This document shows positions 36,291 to 45,890 of a stretch of 62,878 nucleotides of DNA, piece after piece. Below the pieces are notes generated by a model, which saw nothing but the letters and a program-made list of their open reading frames with translations, was not told the DNA's origin and searched no databases. The stretch is from Sphingobacteriaceae bacterium (GTDB lineage: Bacteria; Bacteroidota; Bacteroidia; UBA7662), in NCBI GenBank assembly GCA_013824115.1, contig PNNG01000025.1:1-62878 (forward strand), in the 5' to 3' direction. Positions within the stretch are counted from its first letter, which is position 1. The number at the start of each line of letters is the position of its first letter. A program made the translations under genes and the position numbers.

Positions 36291-37565
36291 TTAACGCAAA
36301 ACGTACTGTACTGTGTGCTTCACGCGCTGTTCGAGCAGCACGGTTTTGCCCGAAATGAGGCCTTTTTCGAGCTTATCGCTCTGGTGACGCAAGGTCCAAA
36401 GGGTAAGTCCGCCTTCTGTTTGTACATCCAGATGTGGTTGAATGGCCTCGAGAAACGGATTGATTTTGAACGGATCATCATCCACGCAAATGCGGAAACT
36501 GATGGCCGAATTTTGACTCAAATGCGCCTTGATGCCCAATTTGTACAACTCTCCAAAAATCAAACTCAGGCTTTCTTCGGCTACAAAGCTGAAATCGCGC
36601 GAGGCAAAGCTGATGATCATTTGGTTTTTCTTGACGATGATACAAGCCGGAAACTTGCGGATTTCGTCCATCTGACGGATGACGGTACCGGGCTGCTCGG
36701 GCTGCAAAAACGAGCGCACATACAAGCGAATACCTTTGTTCTGCAGCGGCTTGATTGTTTTGGGGTGAATCACCGAGGCACCGTAATAGGTCATTTCTAC
36801 AGCTTCTTCATACGAAAGCTCGTCGATTTTTTCGGCGAAGGGGAAGAGTTTGGGGTCAGCATTCAATACGCCGGGCACGTCTTTCCAAATGGTAACATCG
36901 GCAGCGCCCAGGCAATAGGCAAAAATAGAGGCGGTAAAATCGCTGCCCTCGCGGCCCAGGGTGGTGGTGTTGCCGCTCAATGCATCTCTTCCAATGAAGC
37001 CTTGCACCAGGTTGATGCCGTCTTTGAGCTTGCCATCGGCCGCCAATTGGCTGATGTTGGCTTGCGTTTGTTGCCACTGGATGCGCGCATCGCGGTAGGT
37101 ATCGTTGGTTACTACAAATTCGCGGGCATCGAGCCAGCGATTCGAGGCGCCGGTGGCATTGAGATAGCCGCTGATGATATGGGTAGATACCAATTCGCCG
37201 TAAGCTACAATCTGATCGTACTGCAGGTTGTAATTGGTATTGGAGGGCTTTTTTACCAACTCCCGCAATTGGTCGAAAAAGCCATCGGTACTTTTGATAA
37301 GCTCAAATTGTTGCTGCCGGGTGATTTCCAGTCCACGAATGAGTTCTTGATGGTAAAAACGCAGTTCTTCTATGTGCTCAATACACTCGGGCAACTGCTG
37401 GGTGAACCAGCTTTGAATTACCAGCTCGAGTTTATTGGTGGTTTTGCCCATGGCCGAAACCACTACCAAAATCGATTCATTGGGGAATAATCCCAAAATG
37501 CGGCTCAGGTTCATTACCCCGGCTGCATCTTTCACTGAGGCGCCACCAAACTTGAATACTTTCAC
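36291..37565 (-). CDS. lysC: Aspartate kinase, monofunctional
   Basis: 424-aa aspartokinase starting the lysine/threonine/methionine branch. MKVFKFGGASVKDAAGVMN is the kinase N-terminus, and SAMGKTTNKLE and GREGSDFTASIFAY are catalytic-domain motifs. ACT regulatory repeats occupy about residues 300-424 (MIISFASRDFSFVAEE, then LGIKAHLSQNSAIS), implying feedback control by amino acids. The start is GTG at 37565 (GTG AAA GTA TTC). A TATTTTTGCGGC promoter motif lies 17 nt upstream. There is no attached homoserine dehydrogenase, unlike ThrA. Confidence 0.95.
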   Translation of the reverse strand: MKVFKFGGASVKDAAGVMNLSRILGLFPNESILVVVSAMGKTTNKLELVIQSWFTQQLPECIEHIEELRFYHQELIRGLEITRQQQFELIKSTDGFFDQLRELVKKPSNTNYNLQYDQIVAYGELVSTHIISGYLNATGASNRWLDAREFVVTNDTYRDARIQWQQTQANISQLAADGKLKDGINLVQGFIGRDALSGNTTTLGREGSDFTASIFAYCLGAADVTIWKDVPGVLNADPKLFPFAEKIDELSYEEAVEMTYYGASVIHPKTIKPLQNKGIRLYVRSFLQPEQPGTVIRQMDEIRKFPACIIVKKNQMIISFASRDFSFVAEESLSLIFGELYKLGIKAHLSQNSAISFRICVDDDPFKINPFLEAIQPHLDVQTEGGLTLWTLRHQSDKLEKGLISGKTVLLEQRVKHTVQYVLR

Positions 37566-37582
37566 TGCCTATATTTTGGCCG

Positions 37583-37590
37583 CAAAAATA
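37583..37590 (-). promoter_or_regulatory. -7 element of lysC
   Basis: TATTTTTG on the minus strand followed by CGGCC, 17 nt upstream of the GTG at 37565. No TTG at -33 was found. Confidence 0.5.
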
Positions 37591-37922
37591 AGGTTTTCTA
37601 ATTATCCACATGTTAGAATGTAAGCCGAAGACTTGGCTCTGCGATCTTCTTTAGATGCCGACAGCATCGTCGGTACCGGTCAAGCTGCAAAGCAGCGAAG
37701 ACCAGATGCCTCCGCTGGTCGTTGAGCGAAGTCGAAACGCGCGGCCTGCTAGAAGCTTGGGCCTGCACTGAAAGAAAAGCTGAGCGATGATCCTAAAGCC
37801 ATAAAATAGTGCTGCAGCCATTCAACCGCCAATAAGGTCTCCACGCCTCAGCGCCATGGGCCCCGGCCATCCGGGGGTTACCTTGAGAGCAGAAGTTGCT
37901 TGCTGTTAAGTAGTAAACGCAT
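37591..37922. other. Structured intergenic region with consecutive hairpins
   Basis: About 330 bp with no plausible gene. It contains CCGAC-agcatc-GTCGG (37658-37673), GCTGC-aaa-GCAGC (37684-37696), ACCAG-n9-CTGGT (37701-37719) and CCCCGG-ccat-CCGGGG (37861-37876). GTTGAGCGAAGTCGAAAC at 37721-37738 resembles a dispersed intergenic sequence often seen in this phylum. It could be a repetitive element or a small RNA; I cannot decide. Confidence 0.5.
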
Positions 37923-38408
37923 TTAGCCCCGAAAATCCTGAAGCTGCTTAAAAGTTAACTTGCAGTTGATCCAGGTAGGATCGAGTTCGGCACCCAAGGC
38001 ACGGTAAAAGCCAATGGCGGGTTCGTTCCAGTCGAGCACTTGCCATTCGAGGCGCTGCGCCTTTCGATCGCGGGCCAGGCGCATGAGCTCATGCAGCAGT
38101 GCTTTGCCGATACCAAGGCTGCGGTAAGGTTCGTGCACCATCAAATCGTCGAGGAAGATGCACTTGCCCTTCCAGGTAGAATATTTGGTGTAAAACAGTG
38201 CCATGCCCACCACGCTCTTGTCGGGCATTTCGGCCACGAGGCATTCGAAAACGGGGTTGGGACCAAAGCCGTCTTCCGTCAATTGTTCCAAGGTGCAGGT
38301 GTGTTCTTCGGGCGCTTTTTCATAAGTGGCCAGTTCGTGGATGAGGGCATGCACCGCTGGCATGTCGGCCGGAGTAGACCAACGGATGCTAAATGCGGGT
38401 TGTGACAT
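37923..38408 (-). CDS. GNAT acetyltransferase resembling spermidine/spermine N-acetyltransferase
   Basis: 161-aa GNAT enzyme. The acetyl-CoA site is SLGIGKALLHELMR. FFYTKYSTWKGK-like (LFYTKYSTWKGK) and FLDDLMVHEPYRSLGIG, then LDWNEPAIGFYRALGA, match the arrangement in animal SSAT1 (diamine acetyltransferase). The family acetylates polyamines or thialysine-type amines; the substrate here is unproven. The start ATG at 38408 overlaps the last base of the CoA-transferase stop, so the two genes are coupled. Confidence 0.85.
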   Translation of the reverse strand: MSQPAFSIRWSTPADMPAVHALIHELATYEKAPEEHTCTLEQLTEDGFGPNPVFECLVAEMPDKSVVGMALFYTKYSTWKGKCIFLDDLMVHEPYRSLGIGKALLHELMRLARDRKAQRLEWQVLDWNEPAIGFYRALGAELDPTWINCKLTFKQLQDFRG

Positions 38409-39061
38409 CACAGCACCATTTCGGGAACATCGCCTTCCACCACCAAGCGGCCTGCGGTTTTGGCCACAATTTCCTCCACCGAAACGCCTGGGGCGCGCTC
38501 TTTGAGCACAAATCCACGCTCGTCGATTTCGAAATAGCCGAGCTCAGTTACCACTTTCTTCACACACTTCAATCCGGTGATGGGCAGGCTGCATTCGGGC
38601 AACAGCTTCGATTCTCCAGCTTTGTTTACATGCTGCATGGCCACAATGATGTTGCGTGCACTGGCCACCAAATCCATGGCGCCGCCCATGCCCTTCACCA
38701 TTTTGCCCGGAATTTTCCAGTTGGCTATGTCGCCTGTGTCGCTCACTTCCATGGCACCCAAAACGGTTAAATCGACCTTACCCGCGCGAATCATGCCAAA
38801 ACTCATGGCCGAATCGAAAAACGATGAACCGGCCACCGTAGTAATGGTTTGCTTGCCGGCATTGATCAAATCGGGATCTTCGTCTCCTTCGATGGGGAAG
38901 GGGCCCATGCCCAACAAGCCATTCTCTGATTGCAATACCACTTCTACACCTTCGGGAATGTAATTGGCCACCAGGGTAGGTATGCCGATGCCTAGATTTA
39001 CGTAATATCCATCTTGCAATTCACGCGCGATGCGTTTGGCGATGCCATGTTTGTCGAGCAT
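38408..39061 (-). CDS. scoB: 3-oxoacid CoA-transferase subunit B
   Basis: 217-aa beta subunit of succinyl-CoA:3-ketoacid CoA-transferase, used in ketone body or acetoacetate metabolism. The subunit B signature is [13 protein letters not shown], with the active-site Glu in [19 protein letters not shown] at the N-terminus and [17 protein letters not shown] are typical. The alpha subunit (scoA) is normally immediately upstream, but here the upstream neighbour is a MerR regulator. The enzyme must pair with an A subunit encoded elsewhere or act on its own. It is coupled to the GNAT gene downstream. Confidence 0.92.
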   Translation of the reverse strand: MLDKHGIAKRIARELQDGYYVNLGIGIPTLVANYIPEGVEVVLQSENGLLGMGPFPIEGDEDPDLINAGKQTITTVAGSSFFDSAMSFGMIRAGKVDLTVLGAMEVSDTGDIANWKIPGKMVKGMGGAMDLVASARNIIVAMQHVNKAGESKLLPECSLPITGLKCVKKVVTELGYFEIDERGFVLKERAPGVSVEEIVAKTAGRLVVEGDVPEMVL

Positions 39062-39115
39062 AAGGGAAATTTGAAGCTACGAAAATGCGGATTTTAAGCT
39101 GTAATTGAAAGTTCT

Positions 39116-39487
39116 TCAGGCCTGAGGGTTGGGATTTTCGGAATCGCCGGCGTCTAAATCCGATTTCAATTCGGTAAGGAAAGACCTGATTTTCAACAGA
39201 CTTTCGCGCACGGCCAGCTGCTTGTCGACCACCGGTGCTTTCGATTTCAACATCTCGCGGGCACCCTTCAAGGTATAACCGCGCTCCTTCACCAAGTGGT
39301 AAATGGTGCGCAGCTGCTCAATATTGGCCGGTGTGTAGATGCGGTTGCCCTTGCGGTTCTTTTTGGGCTGCAGTTGCTCAAACTCTGTTTCCCAAAAGCG
39401 AATAAGCGATTGGCTAACGCCCAGCAGTTCGGCCACTTCGCCGATGCTGTAGTACGATTTTTCTATAGGTTTAGACTTGTAGGGCAT
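39116..39487 (-). CDS. MerR-family transcriptional regulator
   Basis: 123-aa regulator with an N-terminal winged helix (KSYYSIGEVAELLGVSQSLI, residues about 9-75) and a short C-terminal helical part. There is no Cys-rich metal site, so an organic effector or protein partner is more likely than a metal. The start at 39487 (MPYKSKPIE) fits the family. The ATG overlaps the stop of the M23 peptidase gene upstream by 1-3 bases, so it is probably co-translated with it. Targets are unknown. Confidence 0.88.
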   Translation of the reverse strand: MPYKSKPIEKSYYSIGEVAELLGVSQSLIRFWETEFEQLQPKKNRKGNRIYTPANIEQLRTIYHLVKERGYTLKGAREMLKSKAPVVDKQLAVRESLLKIRSFLTELKSDLDAGDSENPNPQA

Positions 39488-39488
39488 A

Positions 39489-40457
39489 TCAGTCGAAAGC
39501 TTGATTGAGTTGCGATGCATTTTGAATCATGCGGTCGTATTGCTCGGGAGTAATGTCGTTGTAAAAGAAGTTCACCGGATTCACCTTGGCACCGTCTTTT
39601 ATCACCTCGTAATGCAGGTGCGGAGCCGTTGATTTGCCGGTATTGCCCACATAGCCAATTACTTCACCGCGCTTTACTTTTTGGCCCTCGCGCACGGCGA
39701 AGCGCGACATATGGGCATAGAGTGTTTTGTAGCCATATCCATGGTCAATGACCACGCAATTGCCATAACCGCGGTCCATGCGCATGATTTCCGAAACGCG
39801 ACCATCACCCGTGGCGTAAATTTCGGTCCGCATGGGTGCCGTAAAGTCAATGCCCTCGTGGAATTTAATGGTTTTGTAAATAGGGTCAATGCGGTAGCCA
39901 AAGCCCGAACCAATACGGTTGAGGTCTTTGTTTTTCATGGGCTGAATGGCCGGTATAGCCGCCATGAGTGCCGATTTGGCCTTCACCATGCCAACCACAT
40001 CGTCGTAACTTTTGCTTTGTATGTAGAGCTGCTTTGCCAGTTTATCGACCCGACTGCTGCTCTGCATGAGTAAATCGCTGTTTGAATACGTTTGCAATTC
40101 GCGGTAATCTTTATTGCCCACGCCAGCGCTTCTGCTGTTTTCGGGAATGGGTTCGGCTTCAAAAATGACACGGTAGATATTATCGTCTCGGTTCTGCAAA
40201 TCTCCCAGCGCCTTTTCCAACAAGGCTACCTTTTCATTCAACAGATCGTATTGCAGCTCCATGCCCGCAATCTCGCGTTTCAGCTGTTTTTCTTTGGGCG
40301 AATCGAGGTAGGTATAGGCAAAAGCAATGATGATGGTGGCGAATACCGCTGTGGCCGATAAAAAGCCAAATATGCGCATGAACCACTGCTTCCAGCTGAG
40401 TTCAATTTTCTCGTATTTGAGTTTTGCCGCGTTGTAGTAGTACTTTACTCTCGCCAT
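39489..40457 (-). CDS. M23-family metallopeptidase with membrane anchor and coiled coil
   Basis: 322-aa protein. One transmembrane helix lies at about residues 30-50. A coiled coil follows (about 55-95; KEKQLKREIAGMELQYDLLN). The M23 domain occupies about 180-300, with zinc ligands in HEGIDFTAP and the HLHYEV motif and the fold motif GYVGNTGKSTAPHLHYE. Active-site residues appear complete, so peptidoglycan endopeptidase activity or activation of one (EnvC/NlpD-type) is plausible. It is divergent from alaS and coupled to the MerR gene downstream. Confidence 0.92.
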   Translation of the reverse strand: MARVKYYYNAAKLKYEKIELSWKQWFMRIFGFLSATAVFATIIIAFAYTYLDSPKEKQLKREIAGMELQYDLLNEKVALLEKALGDLQNRDDNIYRVIFEAEPIPENSRSAGVGNKDYRELQTYSNSDLLMQSSSRVDKLAKQLYIQSKSYDDVVGMVKAKSALMAAIPAIQPMKNKDLNRIGSGFGYRIDPIYKTIKFHEGIDFTAPMRTEIYATGDGRVSEIMRMDRGYGNCVVIDHGYGYKTLYAHMSRFAVREGQKVKRGEVIGYVGNTGKSTAPHLHYEVIKDGAKVNPVNFFYNDITPEQYDRMIQNASQLNQAFD

Positions 40458-40565
40458 GCTGTGAGATTTCTATGTAATTTAGCGCCGCTGAAATTACAAC
40501 AGCTTCAGGGCCTTTGCAAATTTAGTTTCAGTACAAAAAGCTATTAATCGGAAGTTCAGCCATTT

Positions 40566-43193
40566 ATGACAGCTACGGAGATCCGGCAACAATTCCTTGA
40601 CTTCTTCAAGGAGCGCGGACATCACATCGAAAACCCTGCACCCATTGTGGTGAAGGGCGACCCAACCCTCATGTTCACCAATGCGGGCATGAATCAGTTC
40701 AAAGAACTTTTTCTCGGCAATCAGCCCGTGAAACACCCGCGTGTGGCCGATACGCAGCACTGTTTGCGGGTTTCGGGCAAGCACAACGACTTGGAAGATG
40801 TAGGGCACGACACCTATCACCACACCATGTTTGAAATGCTGGGCAACTGGAGCTTTGGTGATTATTTCAAAAAAGAAGCCATCGACTGGGCTTGGGAACT
40901 GTTGACCGAAACTTTTGGGCTTGACAAAGACCGACTCTACGTCACCGTTTTTGAAGGTGATGCCAAGGAAGGTTTGGGCTTCGACGAAGATGCCAAACGC
41001 GAATGGCTCAAGTGGGTGCCCGCTGAGCGCATCCTCAATGGCAATAAAAAAGACAATTTTTGGGAGATGGGCGACCAGGGTCCTTGCGGTCCTTGCTCCG
41101 AAATACACGTCGATTTGCGTACTGCCGAGGAGCGTGCGGCTGTTTCGGGCGCCACTTTGGTGAACAACGACCACCCGCAGGTGATTGAAATCTGGAACCT
41201 CGTGTTCATGGAATTCAACCGTAAAGCCGATGGTTCATTGGAAAAGCTCCCGGCCCAGCATGTGGATACTGGCATGGGCTTCGAACGTTTGTGCAGGGCC
41301 ATTGCCGCCAAAAGCAGCAATTACGATACCGACGTCTTCCAGCCGCTGATACAGCAGTTGGAGCGCATGAGCGGCCATACCTACGGTCAACACCACGATG
41401 CCGATGTGGCTTTTCGGGTAATTGCCGACCACATCCGCGCCATCAGCTTTGTGATTGCCGACGGCCAATTGCCCTCGAACAACAAGGCAGGCTACGTTTG
41501 TAGACGTATTTTACGCCGAGCTATTCGTTACGGTTATACCTTCCTAGGCTTTGAAGAACCCTTCTTATACCGTTTGCTGCCGGTTTTGTCGGAGCAAATG
41601 GGTTCGGTATTCACCCAATTGCCAGCCCAGCTCGATTTCGTTCAGCGCATCATCCGCGAAGAAGAAGTAGCTTTTTTGCGCACGCTCACCAACGGCTTGC
41701 GGCGGTTGGCCCAAGTGCAGCAAGAATTGCAGGCTAGCGGTAACAAGCAAATCGACGGAGCAACCGCCTTCGAACTGTTCGACACCTATGGTTTCCCCAT
41801 CGACCTCACCGCCTTGATTGCCCGCGAAAACGGCTTCAGCATCGATGAGGAAGGCTTTAAAGCCGAGATGGAGCAGCAGAAAAACCGCTCGCGCGAAGCC
41901 GCCAAGGTGGATGCCGGCGACTGGATGTTGGTGAGCGAAGAGCAAGAGCCGGTTCAATTTGTGGGCTACGACCAATTGGAGGCCGAAACCCGCATTCAGC
42001 GCTATCGTTCGGTAAAAGCCAAAAACAAAGAAGTATTCCAGTTGGTGCTTGCCGAAACACCTTTCTACGCTGAAAGTGGTGGACAGGTGGGCGATACGGG
42101 CTATTTACAAGGCAGCGATGGACAGAAAATCGCCGTGCTGAACACCTACAAAGAAAACAACCTCCACGTGCACGAGGTGGATCGTTTGCCGGCCCAGCTC
42201 GACGATACCTTTGTGGCCTTGGTGAACCACCACAAGCGCGAAGCAACGGCTGCCAATCACAGTGCCACACATTTGCTGCATGCCGCCTTGCGCCAGGTGC
42301 TCGGCACCCACGTAGAGCAAAAGGGCAGCTTGGTGAATGCTGATTATTTGCGTTTCGACTTCTCGCATTTTGCCAAAATGACCGATGAAGAGCTGCAGCA
42401 AGTGGAGAAAATGGTGAATGAGCGGGTGTTGCAGGCCATTCGTTTAGACGAACGCCGTGGCGTACCCATTACGCAAGCCAAGGAATTGGGCGCCATGGCC
42501 TTGTTTGGTGAAAAATACGGCGATTTTGTGCGTGTAATCACTTTCGATCCAGGTTATAGCGTTGAGCTGTGTGGCGGAACCCACGTGCCCAATACGGCGC
42601 ACATAGGTTTGTTCAAAATTACTAGTGAATCGAGCATAGCCACCGGAGTGCGCCGCATTGAAGCCATCACCGGAGAGCGAGCAATGGCTTGGGTAAATAC
42701 ACAATTGGAGCAGTTGCAGCAATTACGCGAATTGCTCAAAAATCCCAAGGATTTGGTAGCTCAAGCCGAAAAGTTACTGGAAGAAACTGCTTCACTGCGC
42801 AAAGAATTAGAGCAGCTCGAAAACCAGCAGTTGCATGTATTACAGCAAGAACTCAGCACCCAATTCACTTCTGAAAAGGGAGCTCAAGTGCTGAAAGCAC
42901 GGGTAGAAGTACGTTCTGCCGATGCACTCAAGAAGCTGGCCAACGACTTGCGCCGCCATGCCAACAACAGTCTTGTTGTTTTGGGTGCAGTGGTGGGCGA
43001 CAAACCTCAATTGGTGGTGGCCATAGGCGATGCTTTGGTGCAGTCGAAATCACTCAACGCCGGCAACATAGTGCGTGAAGCTGCCAAGAAAATGCAGGGC
43101 GGGGGAGGCGGACAGCCGTTTTTGGCCACTGCAGGCGGTTCTTATGCAGCCGGATTGAACGATGCCATGGAAGCGGCGTTAAGCTATTTGTAA
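40566..43193 (+). CDS. alaS: Alanyl-tRNA synthetase
   Basis: 875-aa class II synthetase. The N-terminal catalytic core includes FFKERGHHIENPAPIVVKGD, MFTNAGMNQFKE and the CGPCSEIHVD motif. The editing domain has the HxxxH metal site (ANHSATHLLHAAL) and LCGGTHVPNTAHIG. The C-terminal DHHA1/C-Ala part ends with the glycine-rich KMQGGGGGQPFLATAGG. All family domains are present. It is followed 3 bp later by gatB. Confidence 0.98.
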   Translation: MTATEIRQQFLDFFKERGHHIENPAPIVVKGDPTLMFTNAGMNQFKELFLGNQPVKHPRVADTQHCLRVSGKHNDLEDVGHDTYHHTMFEMLGNWSFGDYFKKEAIDWAWELLTETFGLDKDRLYVTVFEGDAKEGLGFDEDAKREWLKWVPAERILNGNKKDNFWEMGDQGPCGPCSEIHVDLRTAEERAAVSGATLVNNDHPQVIEIWNLVFMEFNRKADGSLEKLPAQHVDTGMGFERLCRAIAAKSSNYDTDVFQPLIQQLERMSGHTYGQHHDADVAFRVIADHIRAISFVIADGQLPSNNKAGYVCRRILRRAIRYGYTFLGFEEPFLYRLLPVLSEQMGSVFTQLPAQLDFVQRIIREEEVAFLRTLTNGLRRLAQVQQELQASGNKQIDGATAFELFDTYGFPIDLTALIARENGFSIDEEGFKAEMEQQKNRSREAAKVDAGDWMLVSEEQEPVQFVGYDQLEAETRIQRYRSVKAKNKEVFQLVLAETPFYAESGGQVGDTGYLQGSDGQKIAVLNTYKENNLHVHEVDRLPAQLDDTFVALVNHHKREATAANHSATHLLHAALRQVLGTHVEQKGSLVNADYLRFDFSHFAKMTDEELQQVEKMVNERVLQAIRLDERRGVPITQAKELGAMALFGEKYGDFVRVITFDPGYSVELCGGTHVPNTAHIGLFKITSESSIATGVRRIEAITGERAMAWVNTQLEQLQQLRELLKNPKDLVAQAEKLLEETASLRKELEQLENQQLHVLQQELSTQFTSEKGAQVLKARVEVRSADALKKLANDLRRHANNSLVVLGAVVGDKPQLVVAIGDALVQSKSLNAGNIVREAAKKMQGGGGGQPFLATAGGSYAAGLNDAMEAALSYL

Positions 43194-43196
43194 ACG

Positions 43197-44657
43197 ATGG
43201 AAAATACGATCTACGATAAATACGAATTGGTAGTTGGGTTGGAGGTGCATGCCCAGCTTAACACCCAATCGAAAGCCTACTGTGCCGATTCGGCCAGCTA
43301 CGGTGCAGCACCCAACAGCCAGGTGAGTCCCATTTCGCTGGGTCACCCCGGTACTTTGCCCAAACTCAACGAGCGCGTACTGGAGTTTGCCGTGAAATTG
43401 GGATTGGCCATGAACTGCCAAATCAGGCGTTGGAACGAGTTTGCGCGTAAAAACTACTTTTATGCCGACTTGCCCAAGGGTTATCAAATCACCCAGCACA
43501 CCACGCCCATTTGTTATGAGGGTTATTTGGATGTGCAGAACGACAACAATGAAACGCGCCGCATTGGCATTACCCGCATCCATATGGAAGAAGATGCAGG
43601 CAAAAGCATGCACGACCAGGATGCCTACGATTCGCTGATTGACCTTAACCGCTGTGGTGTGCCGCTACTGGAGATTGTAAGTGAACCAGATATGCGTACA
43701 CCGCGTGAGGCCTATAATTACCTTACCGAAGTGCGTAAGCTGGTTCGCTACCTCGACATCTGCGACGGAAACATGGAAGAAGGCAGCTTGCGTTGCGATG
43801 CCAACATCAGCGTGCGTTTGAAAGGCAGTGAAAAGTTGGGTACCAAGGTGGAAGTGAAGAACATGAACTCCATCCGCAATGTGCAACGCGCCATTGAGTA
43901 CGAGTTCAAGCGCCAGATTGATGTTTTGGAAGCCGGCGGCTCGCTCGACAGCGAAACCCGCAGTTTTGATGCAGTGGCGGGCACAACCTTTTCGCTCCGT
44001 TCGAAAGAGCAGGCCAACGATTACCGCTATTTCCCCGAGCCCGATTTGCAACCGGTGATTGTAGAAGAAAGCTATGTGCAGGAAGTGCGCGCCGCAATGC
44101 CTCCCCTGCCTGCTGAACTGGTAGCCAAATTCACTAAAGAATACGGACTGAATGAATACGATGCCGGGGTAATTACCGACGCACGTGAAGTAGCACTGTA
44201 TTTCAATGAACTTACGTCGCTCACTGCCAATTACAAACAGGCCGCAAACTGGGTGATGGGGCCTGTGAAAAGTTGGATCAATGCTGAGGCTTCGCACATC
44301 GATGATTTTCCTCTACAACCCAAGAACATTGCAGCTATCATTCAATTGGTAGACGAAGGCGTGCTGAGCCATTCGGCGGCTTCACAGAAATTGTTTCCCG
44401 CCATGCTCGAGCAACCGACGGCTGAACCACTAGCACTGGCCAAGAGTTTGAACTTGGTGCAAGAGCGGAACGAAGACGAATTAAGAGGCCATGTAGAGGC
44501 TGTATTAGCAGCTTGGCCCGACAAAGTAGCCGAATTCCAAGGCGGCAAAAAAGGTGTTTTGGGCTTGTTTATGGGGGAAGTCATGAAGCGCACCCAAGGC
44601 AAGGCCGATCCACGCATGACCAATCAATTATTAACCGAAATCCTCTCAAAAAACTAA
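43197..44657 (+). CDS. gatB: Aspartyl/glutamyl-tRNA amidotransferase subunit B
   Basis: 486-aa subunit of GatCAB, which binds misacylated Glu-tRNA(Gln)/Asp-tRNA(Asn). LVVGLEVHAQLNTQSKAY opens the family. PKGYQITQ, EEGSLRCDANISVR, KNMNSIRNVQRAIEYE and the C-terminal YqeY-like tail (about 345-486) are present. Subunits A and C are not in this window. It sits between alaS and a lipoprotein gene with 1-3 bp gaps. Confidence 0.97.
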   Translation: MENTIYDKYELVVGLEVHAQLNTQSKAYCADSASYGAAPNSQVSPISLGHPGTLPKLNERVLEFAVKLGLAMNCQIRRWNEFARKNYFYADLPKGYQITQHTTPICYEGYLDVQNDNNETRRIGITRIHMEEDAGKSMHDQDAYDSLIDLNRCGVPLLEIVSEPDMRTPREAYNYLTEVRKLVRYLDICDGNMEEGSLRCDANISVRLKGSEKLGTKVEVKNMNSIRNVQRAIEYEFKRQIDVLEAGGSLDSETRSFDAVAGTTFSLRSKEQANDYRYFPEPDLQPVIVEESYVQEVRAAMPPLPAELVAKFTKEYGLNEYDAGVITDAREVALYFNELTSLTANYKQAANWVMGPVKSWINAEASHIDDFPLQPKNIAAIIQLVDEGVLSHSAASQKLFPAMLEQPTAEPLALAKSLNLVQERNEDELRGHVEAVLAAWPDKVAEFQGGKKGVLGLFMGEVMKRTQGKADPRMTNQLLTEILSKN

Positions 44658-44658
44658 T

Positions 44659-45786
44659 ATGCGTTTGATGTATGTGCTGCTGTTGGCAGCTTTGGCCAGC
44701 ACGGCCTGTAACAAGGTTGGAAACGACCGTTTCGAAATCAGTGGTACCATTGAAGGTGCGGCTGGTGAGAGCGTGAAGCTCATTGAATTCACCCTAGAAG
44801 ACGCGGTGACTACCGACTCGGCAGTGATTGACGAAAAAGGCAACTTCACCATGACCGGAGCCACTGCCGAACCCACCGTATATATGCTTTCATTGGGCAC
44901 TTCGGGTATCGTTCCCATTTTGATTGAAAATGGTGAGGCCATTGAAATTACAGCCAAAGCCGACCAATTTGTAGCCTCTGCCAAAGCCAAAGGCTCTAAA
45001 GGAAGTGAAGATTTGATGGTGTATTTTAAAGCTTTCAATACCTTCCAGGAAAAGGTTTCGGGCTTAAATGAAGAGCTCATTCCTTACGCCAATCTACCTG
45101 AATTTGAAAGCAAGCGTGCCGAAGCCCAAGAGAAATACAAAACCTACCAACAAGAACAAAAGGCCTTTGTAAAAGACTTTATTGACAACAACGATAACGG
45201 CATTGTGCCTGTGTTTGCTGCTTTATATGCGGCCAATTTTATTTCTCCCGAAACCGAATTTGAGTGGTTTTTTGGCTTGCTGAACCGTTTTGAAACCGAG
45301 CATGCCAAAAGCAAGTACACAGCCTGGTTCAAGCAATTTGTGGAGCCTTACCGCAATTTGGCAGAGTTGCAGCCGGGCAAACCCGCACCCGATTTTAAGT
45401 TGGCAACGCCCGAAGGCGACAGCCTTTCATTGAGCGATCTGCGCGGAAAATACGTATTGGTCGATTTTTGGGCATCTTGGTGTGCACCATGTCGCCAGGA
45501 AAATCCCAATGTGGTAAAGATGTACGAACGCTTCAAAGGCAAAAACTTCGAAATATTGGGGGTTTCACTCGATCGTGGCAAAGCAGAATGGGTAAAAGCC
45601 ATTGCTGATGATGAATTGGGCTGGAAGCATGTGAGCGATCTGAAGTATTGGGATTCGGTGGTAACTGGCTTGTATGCCATTCAATCTATTCCAGCCACCT
45701 TGATTGTTGATCCTCAAGGCAATATTGTTGCCCGCAATCTGCGTGGTCCGGAGTTGGAAAGCAAGCTCGAATCGTTGTTGCAATAA
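44659..45786 (+). CDS. TlpA-like thioredoxin lipoprotein with DUF4369 domain
   Basis: 375-aa exported lipoprotein. Signal peptide about 1-16 with lipobox ALASTAC. Residues about 20-105 are the DUF4369 domain. Residues about 235-375 are a TlpA/thioredoxin domain with the CxxC pair in FWASWCAPCRQENPN and the cis-Pro strand in IQSIPATLIVD. It likely reduces or rearranges disulfides in the periplasm, perhaps for cytochrome maturation; the substrate is unknown. It lies 1 bp after gatB. A perfect hairpin follows at 45794-45823. Confidence 0.9.
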   Translation: MRLMYVLLLAALASTACNKVGNDRFEISGTIEGAAGESVKLIEFTLEDAVTTDSAVIDEKGNFTMTGATAEPTVYMLSLGTSGIVPILIENGEAIEITAKADQFVASAKAKGSKGSEDLMVYFKAFNTFQEKVSGLNEELIPYANLPEFESKRAEAQEKYKTYQQEQKAFVKDFIDNNDNGIVPVFAALYAANFISPETEFEWFFGLLNRFETEHAKSKYTAWFKQFVEPYRNLAELQPGKPAPDFKLATPEGDSLSLSDLRGKYVLVDFWASWCAPCRQENPNVVKMYERFKGKNFEILGVSLDRGKAEWVKAIADDELGWKHVSDLKYWDSVVTGLYAIQSIPATLIVDPQGNIVARNLRGPELESKLESLLQ

Positions 45787-45793
45787 TCATCAG

Positions 45794-45823
45794 TTCGCGG
45801 AAGGTTTTTTTGCCTTCCGCGAA
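45794..45823. terminator. Hairpin after the thioredoxin lipoprotein gene
   Basis: TTCGCGGAAGG / CCTTCCGCGAA, an 11-bp perfect stem with the loop tttttttg. The T-run lies in the loop, not after the stem, so this is a terminator-like hairpin with less certain function. Confidence 0.6.
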
Positions 45824-45890
45824 TTAATGATAACTTAACAGCGGCGGCAATGAGGTTGGTGTAAAATTGGGTTTTCTTTGCCGTTAAATT

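Noticed and set aside
36135..37490. Open frame of about 451 codons on the plus strand opposite lysC and kdsC
   Set aside because: It lies entirely opposite two well-conserved genes, lacks recognisable domains and its length follows from codon bias of the lysC strand.
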